This document shows, in pieces, positions 11,235-23,232 of a DNA stretch of 64,000 nt. How positions within the stretch are numbered: position 1 is the stretch's first letter; each line of letters begins with the position of its first letter. Position numbers and translations under genes: made by a program. Location: assembly GCA_025677835.1 (NCBI GenBank), contig JAIXMR010000044.1, forward strand, positions 116,317 to 180,316. The letters are read 5' to 3'. Under the pieces are notes generated by a model. It was not told the origin of the DNA. It ran no database searches and saw nothing but the letters and a program-made list of their open reading frames with translations. The stretch comes from Sporodiniella umbellata. Lineage: Eukaryota; Mucoromycota; Mucoromycetes; Mucorales; Rhizopodaceae.

Positions 11235-11657
11235 TCCGGTCGTCGTGTTAGTTTTGACTTGAGCCACAACACTGTCCATGTGTTGCCTTCGTTTGAAGAG
11301 TGCCGTGACGAGGCCAAAAGAATCCGGAGAGAAGAATGGCAACGAAAGACGCTGAACGAAGAGATGCTAAGTGAAGATATCATTGTGGAAATACAGGAAG
11401 ACTCTTGCCTCTATGCCAGAAGCGCAGAAATGCCCGAGAAACTCTCCGCGGTCGAGCTTAAAAGCTGTTTGAAGAAGAAAGAGGCCTTGTCAGAAGATCC
11501 GGACAACAAACGAAAGAAGCACCCCAAGAAAAACAACCAAAAGAAAAGAAAGAGAAGCTATTCCAAGTCCACCATCGACAAAGGTAAACACTCCTCTTAC
11601 TTTGATCCAAACTTGCCTTCTCACCCTTACTCAGTCAACATGATTTCTGTACATTGA
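11235..11657 (+). CDS. Unassigned lysine-rich ORF, probably an internal or terminal exon
   Basis: The frame is open from 11235 to a stop at 11655-11657. It has no ATG in the first third (the first in-frame ATG is near 11364), so if real it needs an upstream exon, possibly spliced at the tag near 11249-11251. The middle reads like a folded, charged protein (FEECRDEAKRIRREEWQRK, then EEMLSEDIIVEIQED). It then becomes a K/R-rich tail resembling a nuclear localisation signal. A GTAAAC donor follows IDKG near 11583, so the last 25 residues may be intron read-through. I do not recognise a family; it may also be a gene remnant. Confidence 0.35.
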   Translation, partial: SGRRVSFDLSHNTVHVLPSFEECRDEAKRIRREEWQRKTLNEEMLSEDIIVEIQEDSCLYARSAEMPEKLSAVELKSCLKKKEALSEDPDNKRKKHPKKNNQKKRKRSYSKSTIDKGKHSSYFDPNLPSHPYSVNMISVH

Positions 11658-12806
11658 ATCCCTCGAGCTGAAGACGCTGCTTGCTTCTTCCTCTTCACCC
11701 GCATCGCTCTGGCCCTTGCCTTCTTCTGCTTTTTATATCCCAGAAAAAAAAAAAGGCGGAAAAAGAGAAAAAAAGGGCAAAAGTATTGAGTTTTCCCTAC
11801 ATCTTTCCACTCTCCTTTTCGTCTAACCCCTTCTCTTTCTGTTTTTTTTTTGTTCTTTATTTTTTTGGATTGTTATCTTCCCATGGGAAATGAACTTTAA
11901 TTCTTGTAAAACAATAAACAATGTGGTTTGATTTACTTTGCCAATCACGCTATATTTTACTATTCTTACTTGCTGTCTTTACAACTCTGCTCATGTCATC
12001 ATCACAGTCTGCTTTCGGTGCACTTGTCTCCCGCTACATACTCTCAACGTCCATCATGATTGCAAGATGGCCTAGTAAAGTCCCTTGATGGATTGTAGAC
12101 TTGTCCTAATGCATCTTGGAAGTAACCAACTATCCCTTGTTTTTCTCCTTTCATCCATAGGTCTTGGTTTAAATGGAGTTCAACCCATCATACCCTAGGC
12201 CATTTTAAAGAACAATCAAATAAAGGCTGTCTTGACCACTAACATGCCCCACTTGATATACACAAAGTCAAAAATATATATAATTTTTTTTTTTTTTGGG
12301 GGGGAATAGAAAACGTTTATTATTAATATTATTATTTTTGACTATGCCTAGGGTATAGAGCTGAACAAAAGCAAAGACTTTTACACTTCTCTTACCCTAG
12401 ACATAGCAAAAAAAAAAAAAAAAGTCAATAGAGCCATAGACATGTTTGTAACTAATCAAAAGATAGATGTTAATTTCAAAATACCAACAAAAAGTAGGTG
12501 TGTATATATTTCATTTGATCTTTCGCTCAGGTTTGCTAATGGTGTTTTATCATCAAGAAGTGATTCTGCGTGGTGCATGAACATTTTCATCCGTGCGAAA
12601 CAACCAAATAAAATACAGACAAATAAATAAATAAACACATTACCATTCAAGACTCTATCATCAATAGAGTACGAAAAGAAAATGACTCTTTACAACCCAT
12701 TATTTTTTTCTTTTTTTATTTTATATTTTTCTGTCAAGAAAAAAATTATTGTCTGTGTTCAGTCACAGACAAGTCACGTTGTGTTACCCAGACCCGCCAG
12801 TGTTTT
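11658..12806. other. Gene-free stretch; poly-A signal and short inverted repeat
   Basis: An AATAAA-like signal near 11911 could end the preceding transcript. A 14-bp near-perfect inverted repeat (12342-12355 with 12393-12406) is listed separately. The rest is AT-rich with T and A runs and no supported gene. Confidence 0.5.
12342..12406. repeat. Short inverted repeat (14-bp arms, 37-bp loop)
   Basis: Arms CTATGCCTAGGGTA (12342-12355) and TACCCTAGACATAG (12393-12406) pair at 13 of 14 positions. A third, partial copy (TACCCTAGGC) lies at 12191-12200. Confidence 0.6.
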
Positions 12807-14097
12807 CTATTGGATGAACGTAGGCAAGCCAAAAGGGTTCAAGGGAGGTGCCAGAGTCCGTTTGGCTACTCTCAGCTTGGCAGACCGACTACGCGGGTTC
12901 TCTTGCACCTCTTCAGGGGAAGGCTGGATGACGTGTTTGTTTAAAAGGGCAAAAGAAGGCTCAACCTGTTCGTTAGCGACCGTGGGTTGTTTCAGGGAAG
13001 CCTCCAGGTCTCCATGCTTCATCGCCTTTCGCCACTCACGACTGGCAGCACGCTTGAGGTGGAACTGATTTTGCTGAGCGTCCACTATCGATCGTTTGCC
13101 TACCGCATGGTTTAAAAAACTTTTGGCAAGTCGGTCCTCAAGTGAATGAAAGGTGACCACGGCCAAACGACCTTCAGGCTTCAACAGATATTCGCTTGCC
13201 GTCAGTGCACGTCTTAACTCCCCTAACTCATCGTTGATGTGGATCCTAAACGCCTGAAAAGTACGGGCCGCAGAGTTTCTGACCATATCATCATGGCCTC
13301 GCTGCCATCTAGGCTGAGGACATGCCTTTTGGATAACACTGGCTAATACGCTGGTACTCTCGATCGGTCCCTGTTGTCTGGCTTCCACAATCGAATCTGC
13401 AATCTTGCGTGACATTCGATCCCCTCCGTATTGATAGATGATATCCGCTATCTCCTCACGCCCATAATAGTTGACAATCTCATAAGCTGAAATAGACCGT
13501 TTCAGCAGGCTTGCTTCGTTTTCGTCTTTGGCCCTTTCCTCTCGTCCTCTAGAAAACATTCGCATGTCCAACGGTCCGTCTAGTTTATAGGAAAATCCAC
13601 GCTTGGCCGTCTCTAATTGACCACTCGATACACCGATATCCATCACAATCCCATCAAACCAGGGTATGCTAACAACCGTCCATACATCAGTTCTTATTCT
13701 ATAGCGAAAACGAAGCTCACTTTTTTCCTGGCCAGAGTGCCAAACAGGCCGCCTGAATCGATCCAAACTTGCAAAGAAGAGGAAATAAACGACCTTTGTA
13801 AGCTTCAAGCTGTGATAGTTGTACTGCTTTTTCGTACGCTGTAGGATCTTGATCAACTGCTACCACCTTGCAGTCGCAATGATCTGTTAGAATAAGTAAG
13901 CAAGAACGGACAAGAGAATCATTACCAAGAATCGCTTTGGTATAGCCACCATCCCCAAACGTTAAATCGCAATACACTTGGTTTTTTTTGGGTTGCAAAT
14001 AACTAACCACCTCAGGTAACAGCACCGGAACGTGGATCTTGCTATACGGTAACGAACTGTAAAGTCTTTGTTGAATCAACCCAGGCCATAATCTCAT
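12807..14097 (-). CDS. rRNA (cytosine-N4)-methyltransferase, RsmH/MraW family (METTL15-like)
   Basis: Two exons are inferred, 14097-13721 and 13668-12807, giving 412 residues. Family blocks appear in order: HVPVLLPEVVSYLQPK, a SAM-binding CDLTFGDGGYTKAIL, VVAVDQDP, FDGIVMDIGVSSGQL, GPLDMRM, FQAFRIHINDEL and GRLAVVTFHSLEDR. Bacterial RsmH methylates C1402 of 16S rRNA, and the eukaryotic homologue METTL15 acts on the mitochondrial small-subunit rRNA. The arginine-containing N-terminus (MRLWPGLIQQRLYSSLPYSK) looks like a mitochondrial presequence. The family is certain; the mitochondrial role is inferred from homologues. The gene is divergent from the WD40 gene at 14528. Confidence 0.93.
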
Positions 14098-14114
14098 GTT
14101 GAAAATGTTGAAAA

Positions 14115-14159
<45 letters not shown>

Positions 14160-14527
14160 CAAAAAAGAAAATAATAACTAATGATATCTTTATAGAATAG
14201 GCTTCAAATCCTCTACTTAATCATTTAACAAACTAACGTGTGGTTTGCCTTCAGCTCTTTTTTTTTTTTTTTCTTTTTGGAACTGCAGTCCTCTTACTTT
14301 GATCGGTCTAAATCAAATGTAACTATCAATCCTTTGGTATGTCTTCTTTATATACAGGCTATTTAAACCCGTCAAGTCTCTAGGCTATTGTTGTCCTAAT
14401 ATGTTTGTTCTCTATTGACTAATATTTAAGGTAGTCTGGTTTTATCAGATTCTTGCCTTGACCAATAATTTCAAGTACCCGACTTGCTTTTTTTTTTTTT
14501 TTTTTTTTTGACAGTTGATAATAAACA
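14098..14527. promoter_or_regulatory. Divergent intergenic region with a 36-base poly-T
   Basis: Located between the starts of the RsmH-like gene (-) and the WDR6-like gene (+). It contains a long T run at about 14118-14155 and another near 14488-14508. No factor site was recognised. Confidence 0.5.
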
Positions 14528-17500
14528 ATGACAAAAGTTGTCTCGATTCAAAATAATGTACGAGTAAAAAGGTTATTGTAAAGCCTTAATGCTATCTCAT
14601 CAAGACCGACTTTTTATTGACATTTTCTCTGGGGGTCTTTTTTTTTTTTTTTTTTTTGTTACAACTGTATAGGTTTTGGAAAAAGAAATATTTGCAGGCA
14701 TTGTAACAAGCCTTCACTTCTACAATAAACACATTCTGCTGGCAGGACATGGACCTTTCTTAAAAATTTATAATGTTCATACTGGAAATTTATTATGGAA
14801 GGATCAAGTAATGCCAGCAAATCGTATTCATCGCATAGTACCTTGTACGTTTTAATTATTGTTTAGTAGTAAAAGTGAGTAACATTTCTTTTTCTACTAG
14901 ATCCCAACATTTTACTGGATTCAAATACAGAATCGAAAAGATTTGCCTTACTTGGAGCTAAATATGTTACAATTGTTACTCTTGATGTTTCTGACAACGA
15001 AGCAACGTAAAGAAAAAAAAAAAAAAAAAAAAAAAAAAAAACGCTATCCTTGTTTTGTTTTAAAAGTATATCTTTTTAGTTGTCATATTGAAAAAGCCTA
15101 TGGACCTTTTAAAGATTGGATTATGGATGCACAATGGATGCTGGACGGCCCTAAATCAACTTGGACTTTATCTATAATATACGCACATAACTTTTTGGAG
15201 ATTGTTCAACTAAATAGATCGGGTCTTATTGATGTGGTTCACTCAGTTCAGTGCGAGGTCCGGTGTATTCTTTATTCTGCCCGTATCTCTGGTTTTACTC
15301 GAGAAAGTTTGCAAGTGGCTTCAGGTACTGTATTTAATCAAGTTCACCTCTGGAGACCATTGGATGCTCACGCTTCAAATGAGGCTGTTGTCTACAGAAA
15401 GTTGGTTGGCCATGAAGGCGTCATTTTCTGTGTACGGTTTGATAAGAATGCAAATCAAATTGTGAGTGTGTCCGATGACAGAACTATACGTGTATGGTCT
15501 CTTTCGGACGAAAGGTAAGACTAAACCAAAAAAAAAAAAAAAAAATCTATAACCAATCTATAACCAATGTTTCTCTCTATCTTAGTCAACCACCTTTGGT
15601 CCTGTTCGGACACACAGCCCGTGTATGGGATTGCCAGTTTGTCGGCGATAACCTAATTAGTATATCTGAAGATGCTACATGCAGAGTATGGAGAAACGCA
15701 CTAATTTTAGGCGAGCAGGAAGAAAATAGTGAATGTATTGCCTGTTGGGAAGGTCATGCTAGCAAAAACGTCTGGAGTTGCGCCATTGACCCTGACAGCA
15801 AAGTAGTTGCTACTGGTGGACAAGATTCTGGAATTCGTCTTTGGTCTTTGTTGTCTGTGAGCGATAACAAAGTAGATTCAGAGGATGATCTTTGTAGTTT
15901 TCCCTTGTCAGTAGACAAAAAAGAAGACTATGTACGCAATTTTGTAATTGTCAACAAGCAATGGATTGTAGGAGTAACAACCGAAGGGCACTTACTAAAG
16001 TGTGATAGAAACCAAGATTCCCCTAAATGGGTGGAAATTCAACACGACCCGTCTTACAAAAATTATGCCATCATGAAAAGCTCTAAATGTGGTAGGGTGG
16101 TTATCGTTGGCAATATATATGGCGATTTGATTGTTCTTAGCCCAGAAAATAAGTTTGAAGTAATTTTTTTTTTTTTTTTTTTTTTTTCAGGGTTTTAACG
16201 ATGCTTTTAACTAGTCAGTCAAGATCTCTGCTCATAAACAAAAGTTGTTTGAAATATTTATCGAGACATCTTTAAAAGGTGAATACAAAAGACAAACAAA
16301 GCAAGAGACAAAAATGAGGAATGCTGACACTTTGTCTTGATTTTAGACGAAAACGTTCTATATATTGTTTCGAACGGTTACAACGAAAAAGTATTATTCC
16401 ATCGACTGGATCTCTCAGGATCTAAGGTATGCCTCTTTTTTTTTTTTTTTTTTGTAATGTTTAATTTATAAACATATATGGAATCGTCAACTTATCTGTC
16501 CCAGCCTTCTGTCCGAACTCTGTTTAACATAGAAATGCCAACTGAAAAGACTACTGTCTTGTCTGTAGGTATGGCTGAAGAAGAAAACATTCTTATTTGC
16601 GGCTCAAGAGAATCTGCCCTGTTGATTTACCGTATGCCTTTTTACAAGAACATAAAAGAAGGCTCTATTCAAGACCTGAAACCCTCACTGCAAATGCGCC
16701 GTTCTCATGGACGCCAAGCCATTACAAGTGTCTTGATAAGTCAAAAAGATCATGCTGACCAAGACGAAAAAGACGATGACGAAGATGAGGGCATCACATT
16801 TTGGACTACAGGGCGAGATGGGTGTTATATTCAATATCGACTCTCCCTTACTGAAGGTTTATCAGAATCGAATTTAGGTGCTCCAGCTGAAGAGACAACT
16901 CAGCTGGGTGTAGCCAGTAGAGGAGATACTATTGTTCAAAGCCGGGAAATGATTCTGGAAAAAATCTATCGTAACAAAGTTACCAAAGGCACTTTGGAAG
17001 GCTCTTTATTGATAGACGGCCAGCTCTTATTACTTGGTTTTTTTAGAAAGGATTTTTTTGTATACAATGAAAAAAAAAACTTTGTGGTAATTTCTATCAA
17101 TTGTGGAGGAGGGCATCGTCGCTGGAGCTTCACAACAGAAGATGCCAAGCTTAACCAATCAGCCTTTGCCTTTATTAGAAAAGAGGTTCTATTTGCTTAT
17201 TTTAGAAACACCTCAAGTACCAACGATGGTTTTAATGACAGTATACTTCAAAACAATTATCACGGTCGCGAAGTACGCGCGGTTCGCTTTATTAATGCTT
17301 CCTCTGAAAAGGACAGCCCTGTGTTATTTGCTACGGGCGGCGAGGACACCCTTTTGCGTATTCAGCAATATATGCCTAATAGCCCTACAGGCTTTTACAC
17401 TCATGTAAACATCCGAAAACACACCACGGTAATAAAAAGTATCGACTTCAGTCAAGGTCTTTCCTCACTCCTATTCACAAGTGGTGGTTTGGAAGAGCTT

Positions 17501-18572
17501 CGCTGTTGGAAGATTGAGGTCACTCCATCTAAAGCAGCGGATAGTCCTGCATCTGTCAATTGCCTAGAAGTAGCCAGTTGTCCGTCTTTGACAAAACACA
17601 TCGAAGTCAGAATAATGGATACCACAGCATTTGCTATGACGCCCAAATACCATATCATTGGTGCTGTCTATTCTGATGCCATGATTCGATTCTGGCTCTT
17701 CAACGAAGCCAGCAGAAAGTTTTCTCTAATTGCCGACGGAACGTATCACTCCAAATGTATTCTACAGATTACTCATATACGGATTGGCCACCAAATTTAT
17801 TTCTTCACTTCTGCTACAGATGGTGGAATTGCTATATGGGATATTAGTGAACAGCTTCATAGTACTCTAGAGAAGGTAGACGAGCTAGAATCTGAATCTA
17901 CTATTCCTGCATTTGGTCTATCGTCACCTTCATATTACTATAGAGCACATATGTCTGGTGTAAATGCACTGGAAGCTGTTACTTATAAAGGTATAGCTGC
18001 TGTTTTTTTCCTTTAGAAAAAAAAAAAAAAGAGAACAGGCGTATACAAGCACACTTATCTAAACCATTTAAATAGATGACAACCACATTTTGATAGTCAC
18101 TGGTGGTGAAGACAATGCAGTTTCAGCTAGTCTTTTACACATTCAAGACGATGGTACAATAGAACGCGTGGGGGATTCTTTAGTGATTCCAAGCGCACAT
18201 GCATCCTCAGTTACAGGTAGAGCTCAAGCACTTCTATTTTTTTTTTTTTTTTTTTTTTTTTGGGCTAAATTAAGATTAATAGGTATCAAGTACATCAATG
18301 GTACTATTTTCACCTGTTCAACCGATCAGCGGTTGAACGTGTGGAAAATAGACGACCTCAACAATAAAGGGGTATCCCTAAAGCTATCAACTGCCGCTTT
18401 CATGGATGTTCCCGACCCATCTGCAATTGACGCTTTTGTTTTAGAGTAAGCACATGAAAAAAAAAAGGGGGAATACAATCTAATACTCTTTCTTTTTTTT
18501 TTTTAACAAAAAAGTGGGCACATCAATGCAGTAATCACTGGCGTAGGTTTAGAGAGCGTTAGATATTCCTAA
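14528..18572 (+). CDS. WDR6/Rtt10-family WD40 protein (tRNA 2'-O-methylation partner)
   Basis: Eleven exons are inferred: 14528-14557, 14673-14844, 14901-15006, 15080-15514, 15586-16159, 16215-16278, 16347-16426, 16505-17990, 18076-18216, 18283-18445 and 18515-18572. All are in phase and give 1102 residues, the usual WDR6 size. WD motifs include HEGVIFCVRFDKNANQIVSV, HTARVWDCQF, HASKNVWSCAIDP and TGGQDSGIRLWSL. The start matches WDR6 (FAGIVTSLHFYNKHILLAGHG) and the end is DGHINAVITGV. In yeast the homologue Rtt10/Trm734 binds Trm7 to methylate position 34 of certain tRNAs. Several introns contain poly-T or poly-A runs. An AATAAA overlaps the stop codon. The family is assigned from overall pattern, so the exact orthology should be checked by alignment. 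Confidence 0.88.
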
Positions 18573-18850
18573 TAAAGTACAGTTTCAATTGATTCTTTTT
18601 AACCAAGACTTCGATAGAGGTACAATGTAGACTAATCTGAGTTCTTTGTTCATATTGGCCACACTTTTTTATTACAATCAACTATTGATTTATGTTCAGG
18701 CACCAATCCTATATTAGCCCAGACCAAGCCTCAAACATTACTTGAGCTGTAGTTGTTGTGACTGCTTGAAATTAGGCATTCACAAGAAAACTATCCCCCC
18801 TCCCTCTGCAGGCTTCTAAAAATCTTTTTTTTTTTTTTTTTGTAAACAGC

Positions 18851-19069
18851 ATGTCTATTCTATTACAATTCATTAAATCGAGTTTTCGACAACCTACATT
18901 AGCAGCATGGCAACCCGCCAGTAACCCCATGTTGTATAACGCCATTCGTACAATGAAAGTTCGGTCTTCAGTAAAGAAGCTTTGCGATGGTTGCTCCACA
19001 GTAAGAAGACGAGGAAAACTCTTTGTGACCTGCTCGAAAAACAAAAAACACAAGCAGCGCCAAGGCTAA
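18851..19069 (+). CDS. RTC6: Mitochondrial large-subunit ribosomal protein bL36m
   Basis: A 72-codon single-exon gene. Residues 1-34 look like a mitochondrial presequence with R, K and S and no acidic residues. Residues 35-72 are a complete bL36 domain beginning [14 protein letters not shown], with the zinc ligands C-x2-C, a later C and the C-terminal KKHKQRQG block. bL36 is a small zinc-ribbon protein of the large ribosomal subunit. It starts 278 bp after the WDR6-like gene on the same strand. Confidence 0.96.
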   Translation: MSILLQFIKSSFRQPTLAAWQPASNPMLYNAIRTMKVRSSVKKLCDGCSTVRRRGKLFVTCSKNKKHKQRQG

Positions 19070-20148
19070 AAGGCTTTTACAATAAACCCACAATCTCTTT
19101 CACTCCTTTTTTTTTTTTTTGAAGAACCGAGCTGATAAAACTCTCAATACTAGTTGGTATTTTTTAATGTAGACCTTAACCAAAAATGGCCAACATACAC
19201 TCTATAAAATAGAGGTTGTGGAAGAATAAAGAAAACGTCCAATATCAATAAAAAAAAAAATACTTATACACACACATATACATATACAGCAGACTTTATA
19301 AAGAAAAATTATTAGAATGATGAACTATGAATCGCTTGGCAAAGCAGTTAAAATAACTCAATGTTTATAAATATAACACGTTTCAGAGAACTTCCATAGC
19401 TGTCAAATTAGAAAAAAAGCTACGTATTGTTCTTTACTTTTTATTTTCGAAAGAAGTTGTGTGATCAGCCTTGAAGCTTAGTAATTTAGGAATTTTATTT
19501 TAGACATTCGAGGGAAAAAAAAAAAAAAAAAACAAGCATCTCTATTTGTTGTCAAATTACTCCAGTGTAAAGGCATTTTTCGCTGACCGATACAACACGT
19601 TTGATTATACTGCTTTGCCGCAAGACAATAAAAGCTAAAGACAAGCTCGACTACAAAGAGAATACACTTCTTTTTAGTAACGTTTACCTTGTTTTACATC
19701 AAAATAATCATAACAATAGTGTAGAAACTACTGAGTTTTCCCTTACAGCCTACATATAAATAGTCCCCAAAAGTGAATGCTTACATAATACCCTGTTGAG
19801 AATATGCAGTTTTGTTTTAGTTGCACAAATATACTAAAACGGACATTGTAGAGTAAGACACTGTACTTGTAAATCCGAAACACATGTCTTAATGATGGTG
19901 TAATTCTAGATCCTGTACCAGAAAGAAATTGAACAGTTTACAACTAACAGTTGAAGTGTGTATCCATGTACTTCTAGAAAAATGGAATCTGGATTTTTTT
20001 TTTTTTTAACAATGTGTAGTTGTAATACTAAAATAGTTAATGTCAAAAAAGTACTACCGCGAAGATGGTAGCACTTTACATCATTTTTGTTGTGACTATT
20101 ACAAAACTAAGATTTTCACTGTTTTTTTTTTCTACAATATAAACTATA
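19070..20148. other. Gene-free AT-rich stretch
   Basis: No ORF, RNA gene or repeat is supported. It contains short A and T runs (near 19250, 19515 and 19995). The last about 40 bp, with a T run followed by ctacaatataaactata, form the immediate leader of the CDS1 gene. Confidence 0.55.
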
Positions 20149-21706
20149 ATGGCGCGGCGAAAGAGAAATCAGGCAGAAACAAAGCCAACTGAAACAAAAA
20201 GCGTAAAAGCGATAGAAGAGCAAGTTACTACTCTTTTGGTCAATGAAGCGCCAAACAAGAAGTGGCAAAACTGGTGGATTAGAACAATGACAACACTGAT
20301 TATGATTAGCATGTTTTTTGCAATTCTTGCTTCAGGATACATATGGTCAATCATTATGATAATGATCATTACAGTCCTGGTATATAGAGAAGTCATTCAA
20401 ATAGCCTCGGCCAAGGGCAATTTGCGTTGGTACAAGACTATGAGTTGGTATAGTATTTTTGTTTATCGCGTGTTCTATCGTTAACGCACGCAGTCACTTA
20501 GGTACTATCTTATTGTTACTGAATATTTCCTGTATGGAGAGTCTATCATCTACTACTTTAAGGAAATTGTCATGGTAGACGCATTCTTGTTGCCTTTTAC
20601 CACACATCATCGCTTTATCAGCTTTACTCTATATGTCATTGGTAAAAGCTATGATATCACTTCTTAAATTTAATCCCATCCTTTAGGTTTTGTTTTCTTT
20701 GTCATGAATCTGAAAAAGGGCCAGTATCGACAGCAGATGTCTCAATTTGGCTGGACTCATATGGCAATATTCCTTATTGTATTCCAAGCCCATTTTATTG
20801 TAGATAATATCTTGGAGGGTTTGATTTGGTTTGTTATGCCTGCTGCTCTTGTAGTTTGCAACGATATATTTGCTTATATTTGCGGGTTCTTTTGGGGAAA
20901 AACACCCCTTATTCAACTCAGTCCCAAGAAAACCGTTGAAGGGTTTGTTGGTGGTCTCATTTTCACTCTCATATTTGGCTTCTTAGTAAGTTGGGCAACA
21001 AATACATTTGGGAGCTAACCTATTTAAAGATCACAACTGGTCTTATGAGATTTAATTATATGGTCTGTCCTGTACAGGACCTTGGGGCTTCTGCATGGTC
21101 CAATATATCTTGCGAGCCCAAGAATCCTGTGTTTACTGCCGCTGCTTGGGAGTTGCCTTCTTTGATTCGATATATCATAAAATACCTAGTAAATAGTTGA
21201 CTGTTGATCTCTTTATATTCCTAACTTGTTTGATGTAGTTTTTAAGTGATGTCTCCGAAGTTTACATTGCGCCAATCCAACTTCATACAGTTGTTATGGC
21301 CTGCTTTGCCTCCCTCATCGCCCCTTTTGGAGGATTTTTTGCAAGTGCTGTTAAGCGCGCATTTAAGATCAAAGATTTTGGTCAAAGTATTCCTGGCCAC
21401 GGAGGTTTGACTGATAGAATGGACTGTCAGTTTTTAATGGGACTATTTGCCTATATGTATTACCACAGTTTTATCAAGGTAAAATAGAAAAAAATGCGAG
21501 ACGATGTTGTACGAAAACTAAGAGGAGTTTAGATGTACAACGTATCTGTTGGCACAATTTTAGCATTGGTTATCAACAATCTATCACCCAAGGAACAATT
21601 GGAACTTTTAGAAAGATTGCAAACATATATGATCAATCAAGACCAATTAGCTAGTCAAATCGATTCCGTCATATCTAAAGCACAAAATTTGTTATCGGGC
21701 GTCTAA
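20149..21706 (+). CDS. CDS1: Phosphatidate cytidylyltransferase (CDP-diacylglycerol synthase)
   Basis: Six exons are inferred: 20149-20447, 20502-20641, 20687-20985, 21030-21188, 21239-21478 and 21533-21706, giving 436 residues. The first splice (donor GTATAG after MSW) restores the conserved reading [16 protein letters not shown]. Several membrane helices are visible, and the family signature reads [20 protein letters not shown]; other blocks are ATHHR-like [12 protein letters not shown] and [10 protein letters not shown]. The enzyme makes CDP-diacylglycerol from phosphatidate and CTP in the ER, feeding phosphatidylinositol, phosphatidylglycerol and cardiolipin synthesis. It resembles yeast Cds1 more than the animal enzymes. 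It is convergent with SPT2, with 63 bp between the stop codons. Confidence 0.96.
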
Positions 21707-21769
21707 TACTGCTTATATACAACTTTTTAATTGAATTTATTTATAACAAAATAAAGCCATTAATTTTTA

Positions 21770-23232
21770 TCATGCAAAGTTTTTCTTTCTCCTTTTCAAT
21801 CTCTCCAGCTCTTTTTGTTCCTCGATCAAATCTTCACGCTTAGCTAGACGTTCACTAATGACAGATTTAGTACAATTCAAAAAAAAAAAAAAAAGCTTCC
21901 TACCTTCGCTTTTCCTCTTTCAGCACATCTCTCGCATCTGCTTCCATATCATCATCGGAATAGATGGGCTCATTTGAGTATCTATACAAAGACACTTGAA
22001 TGTTTACCCTAATTCTTTCTTTTTTTTTTTTTTTTTTTTGCTCGCTCTTACTTATTTCTGTCATAGCGGAAAATCTTGCCGATTACATCTGAGTAGCTGT
22101 TTTTCCTAGGTCCTCTATAGTAGTCGTCTTCCTCTTCATCATCCACTATAAAAGAATCTAATTCTTCGTCATACTCCTCTTCCTCTCTGTATCTCCTTGT
22201 TGGTTGTGGTTTGTTAAAATTCCTGTCCAAGCTTCTACCTGTGAATGGCATGCGGGGTATAGGTGCTGTAGGAATACGACGTGAGATTTCGGGTTTCCTG
22301 GGAGCTGCACGAACAGGAGGTGATATAGGGCGTTTGCGTACAGGCATATCGGATAATTGGTATCTTTGTGTCTGCCTGTTTTTATTTGCCATTAACCTTG
22401 GGTCTTTTTTGCGGATATCCTCGTCGTCTGAATAAATCCCTTTGGCGTGTCTTATTTCTCTTTGCACATCATCAATTGATCTTTTATCTTTTTTGTGACC
22501 CACAATTTTTCGAGGTGGTTCTGCAGCTAGTAGCTTTGCTTTTTCTCTGACCGATAAATTGCTTGAGTCGTCTCTGCTGTCTTGCGAACTTTTGGCGTCA
22601 GGCCGTTTTGTGCGGTTATACAAATTAGGAGTAGTTGACGATCTTGATGTAGGACTGATGCCTGGTGTTTTTTTTTCTGTAGGTATAGATGACTGCTGAC
22701 TATCTTTTTTGGTGGACGATTGTTCTTTTGCCTTTTTCATTAAATCTTCGAACGACATATGTACTGGTTTCTGTTGTTCAAAGAGTTCGGTTGGTTGTAA
22801 GTGCCACAATAAAAGTAGTTTGTTTATACGCATATTTGTTTATCCATACCTTTTTTTCGGGAGTTACTAGAGAGTGTGAGCTCGCTTTTGACTGTGGGCG
22901 AGGTTTAGTAAACTTTTCTGTGCGTTTTTGTTGCTTTCTTTGTTCAATGAAATTCTTCTGTTTCTTTTCTTGTAATTCTCGCTTTTTTTCTAACAGCTGT
23001 TGAGCTTCTCTTTTTTCTTTTAAAACGTTTTCTTCTTTTCTTTTTTTTTCTTCATCTTCACGTCTTTTTTGTCTGGCTCTTTCTAGTAAATGTGCATCTT
23101 GTCGTTTGGCTACCATTGTAGCTTGCGCCATCAACTGATCAAAACTTAATACACTAGAGCCGCTCTTTTTAAGAAATCAATCAGATGCTGTCTTTTTTTT
23201 ATTTGAAAGCGGCTTACTTTTAGCATTCCCAT
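21770..23232 (-). CDS. SPT2: SPT2-like chromatin protein (histone H3-H4 chaperone)
   Basis: Five exons are inferred: 23232-23218, 23164-22850, 22770-22052, 21981-21904 and 21854-21770, giving 403 residues. The N-terminus has SFDQLMAQA followed by a long K/R/E coiled-coil stretch. The middle is basic and disordered. The C-terminus holds the SPT2 region: an acidic EEEYDEELDSFIVDDEEEDD run, then YSDVIGKIFRYDRNKYSNEP, SDDDMEADARDVLKEEKRR and a basic end. SPT2 binds DNA and H3-H4 and preserves chromatin during transcription. The five-codon first exon (MGMLK) is inferred from splice phase only and is the least certain part. Confidence 0.85.

Noticed and set aside
15229..15465. Alternative-frame ORFs inside the WDR6-like gene (also 17103-17408)
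   Set aside because: They are in other frames of exons that encode WD40 repeats in the supported frame.
20502..20510. Other splice choices for the first CDS1 intron (donor after MSWYSIF or an acceptor at 20493)
   Set aside because: They insert residues into a conserved block or create a stop. The GTATAG donor at 20448 with the acceptor at 20501 gives the conserved [15 protein letters not shown].
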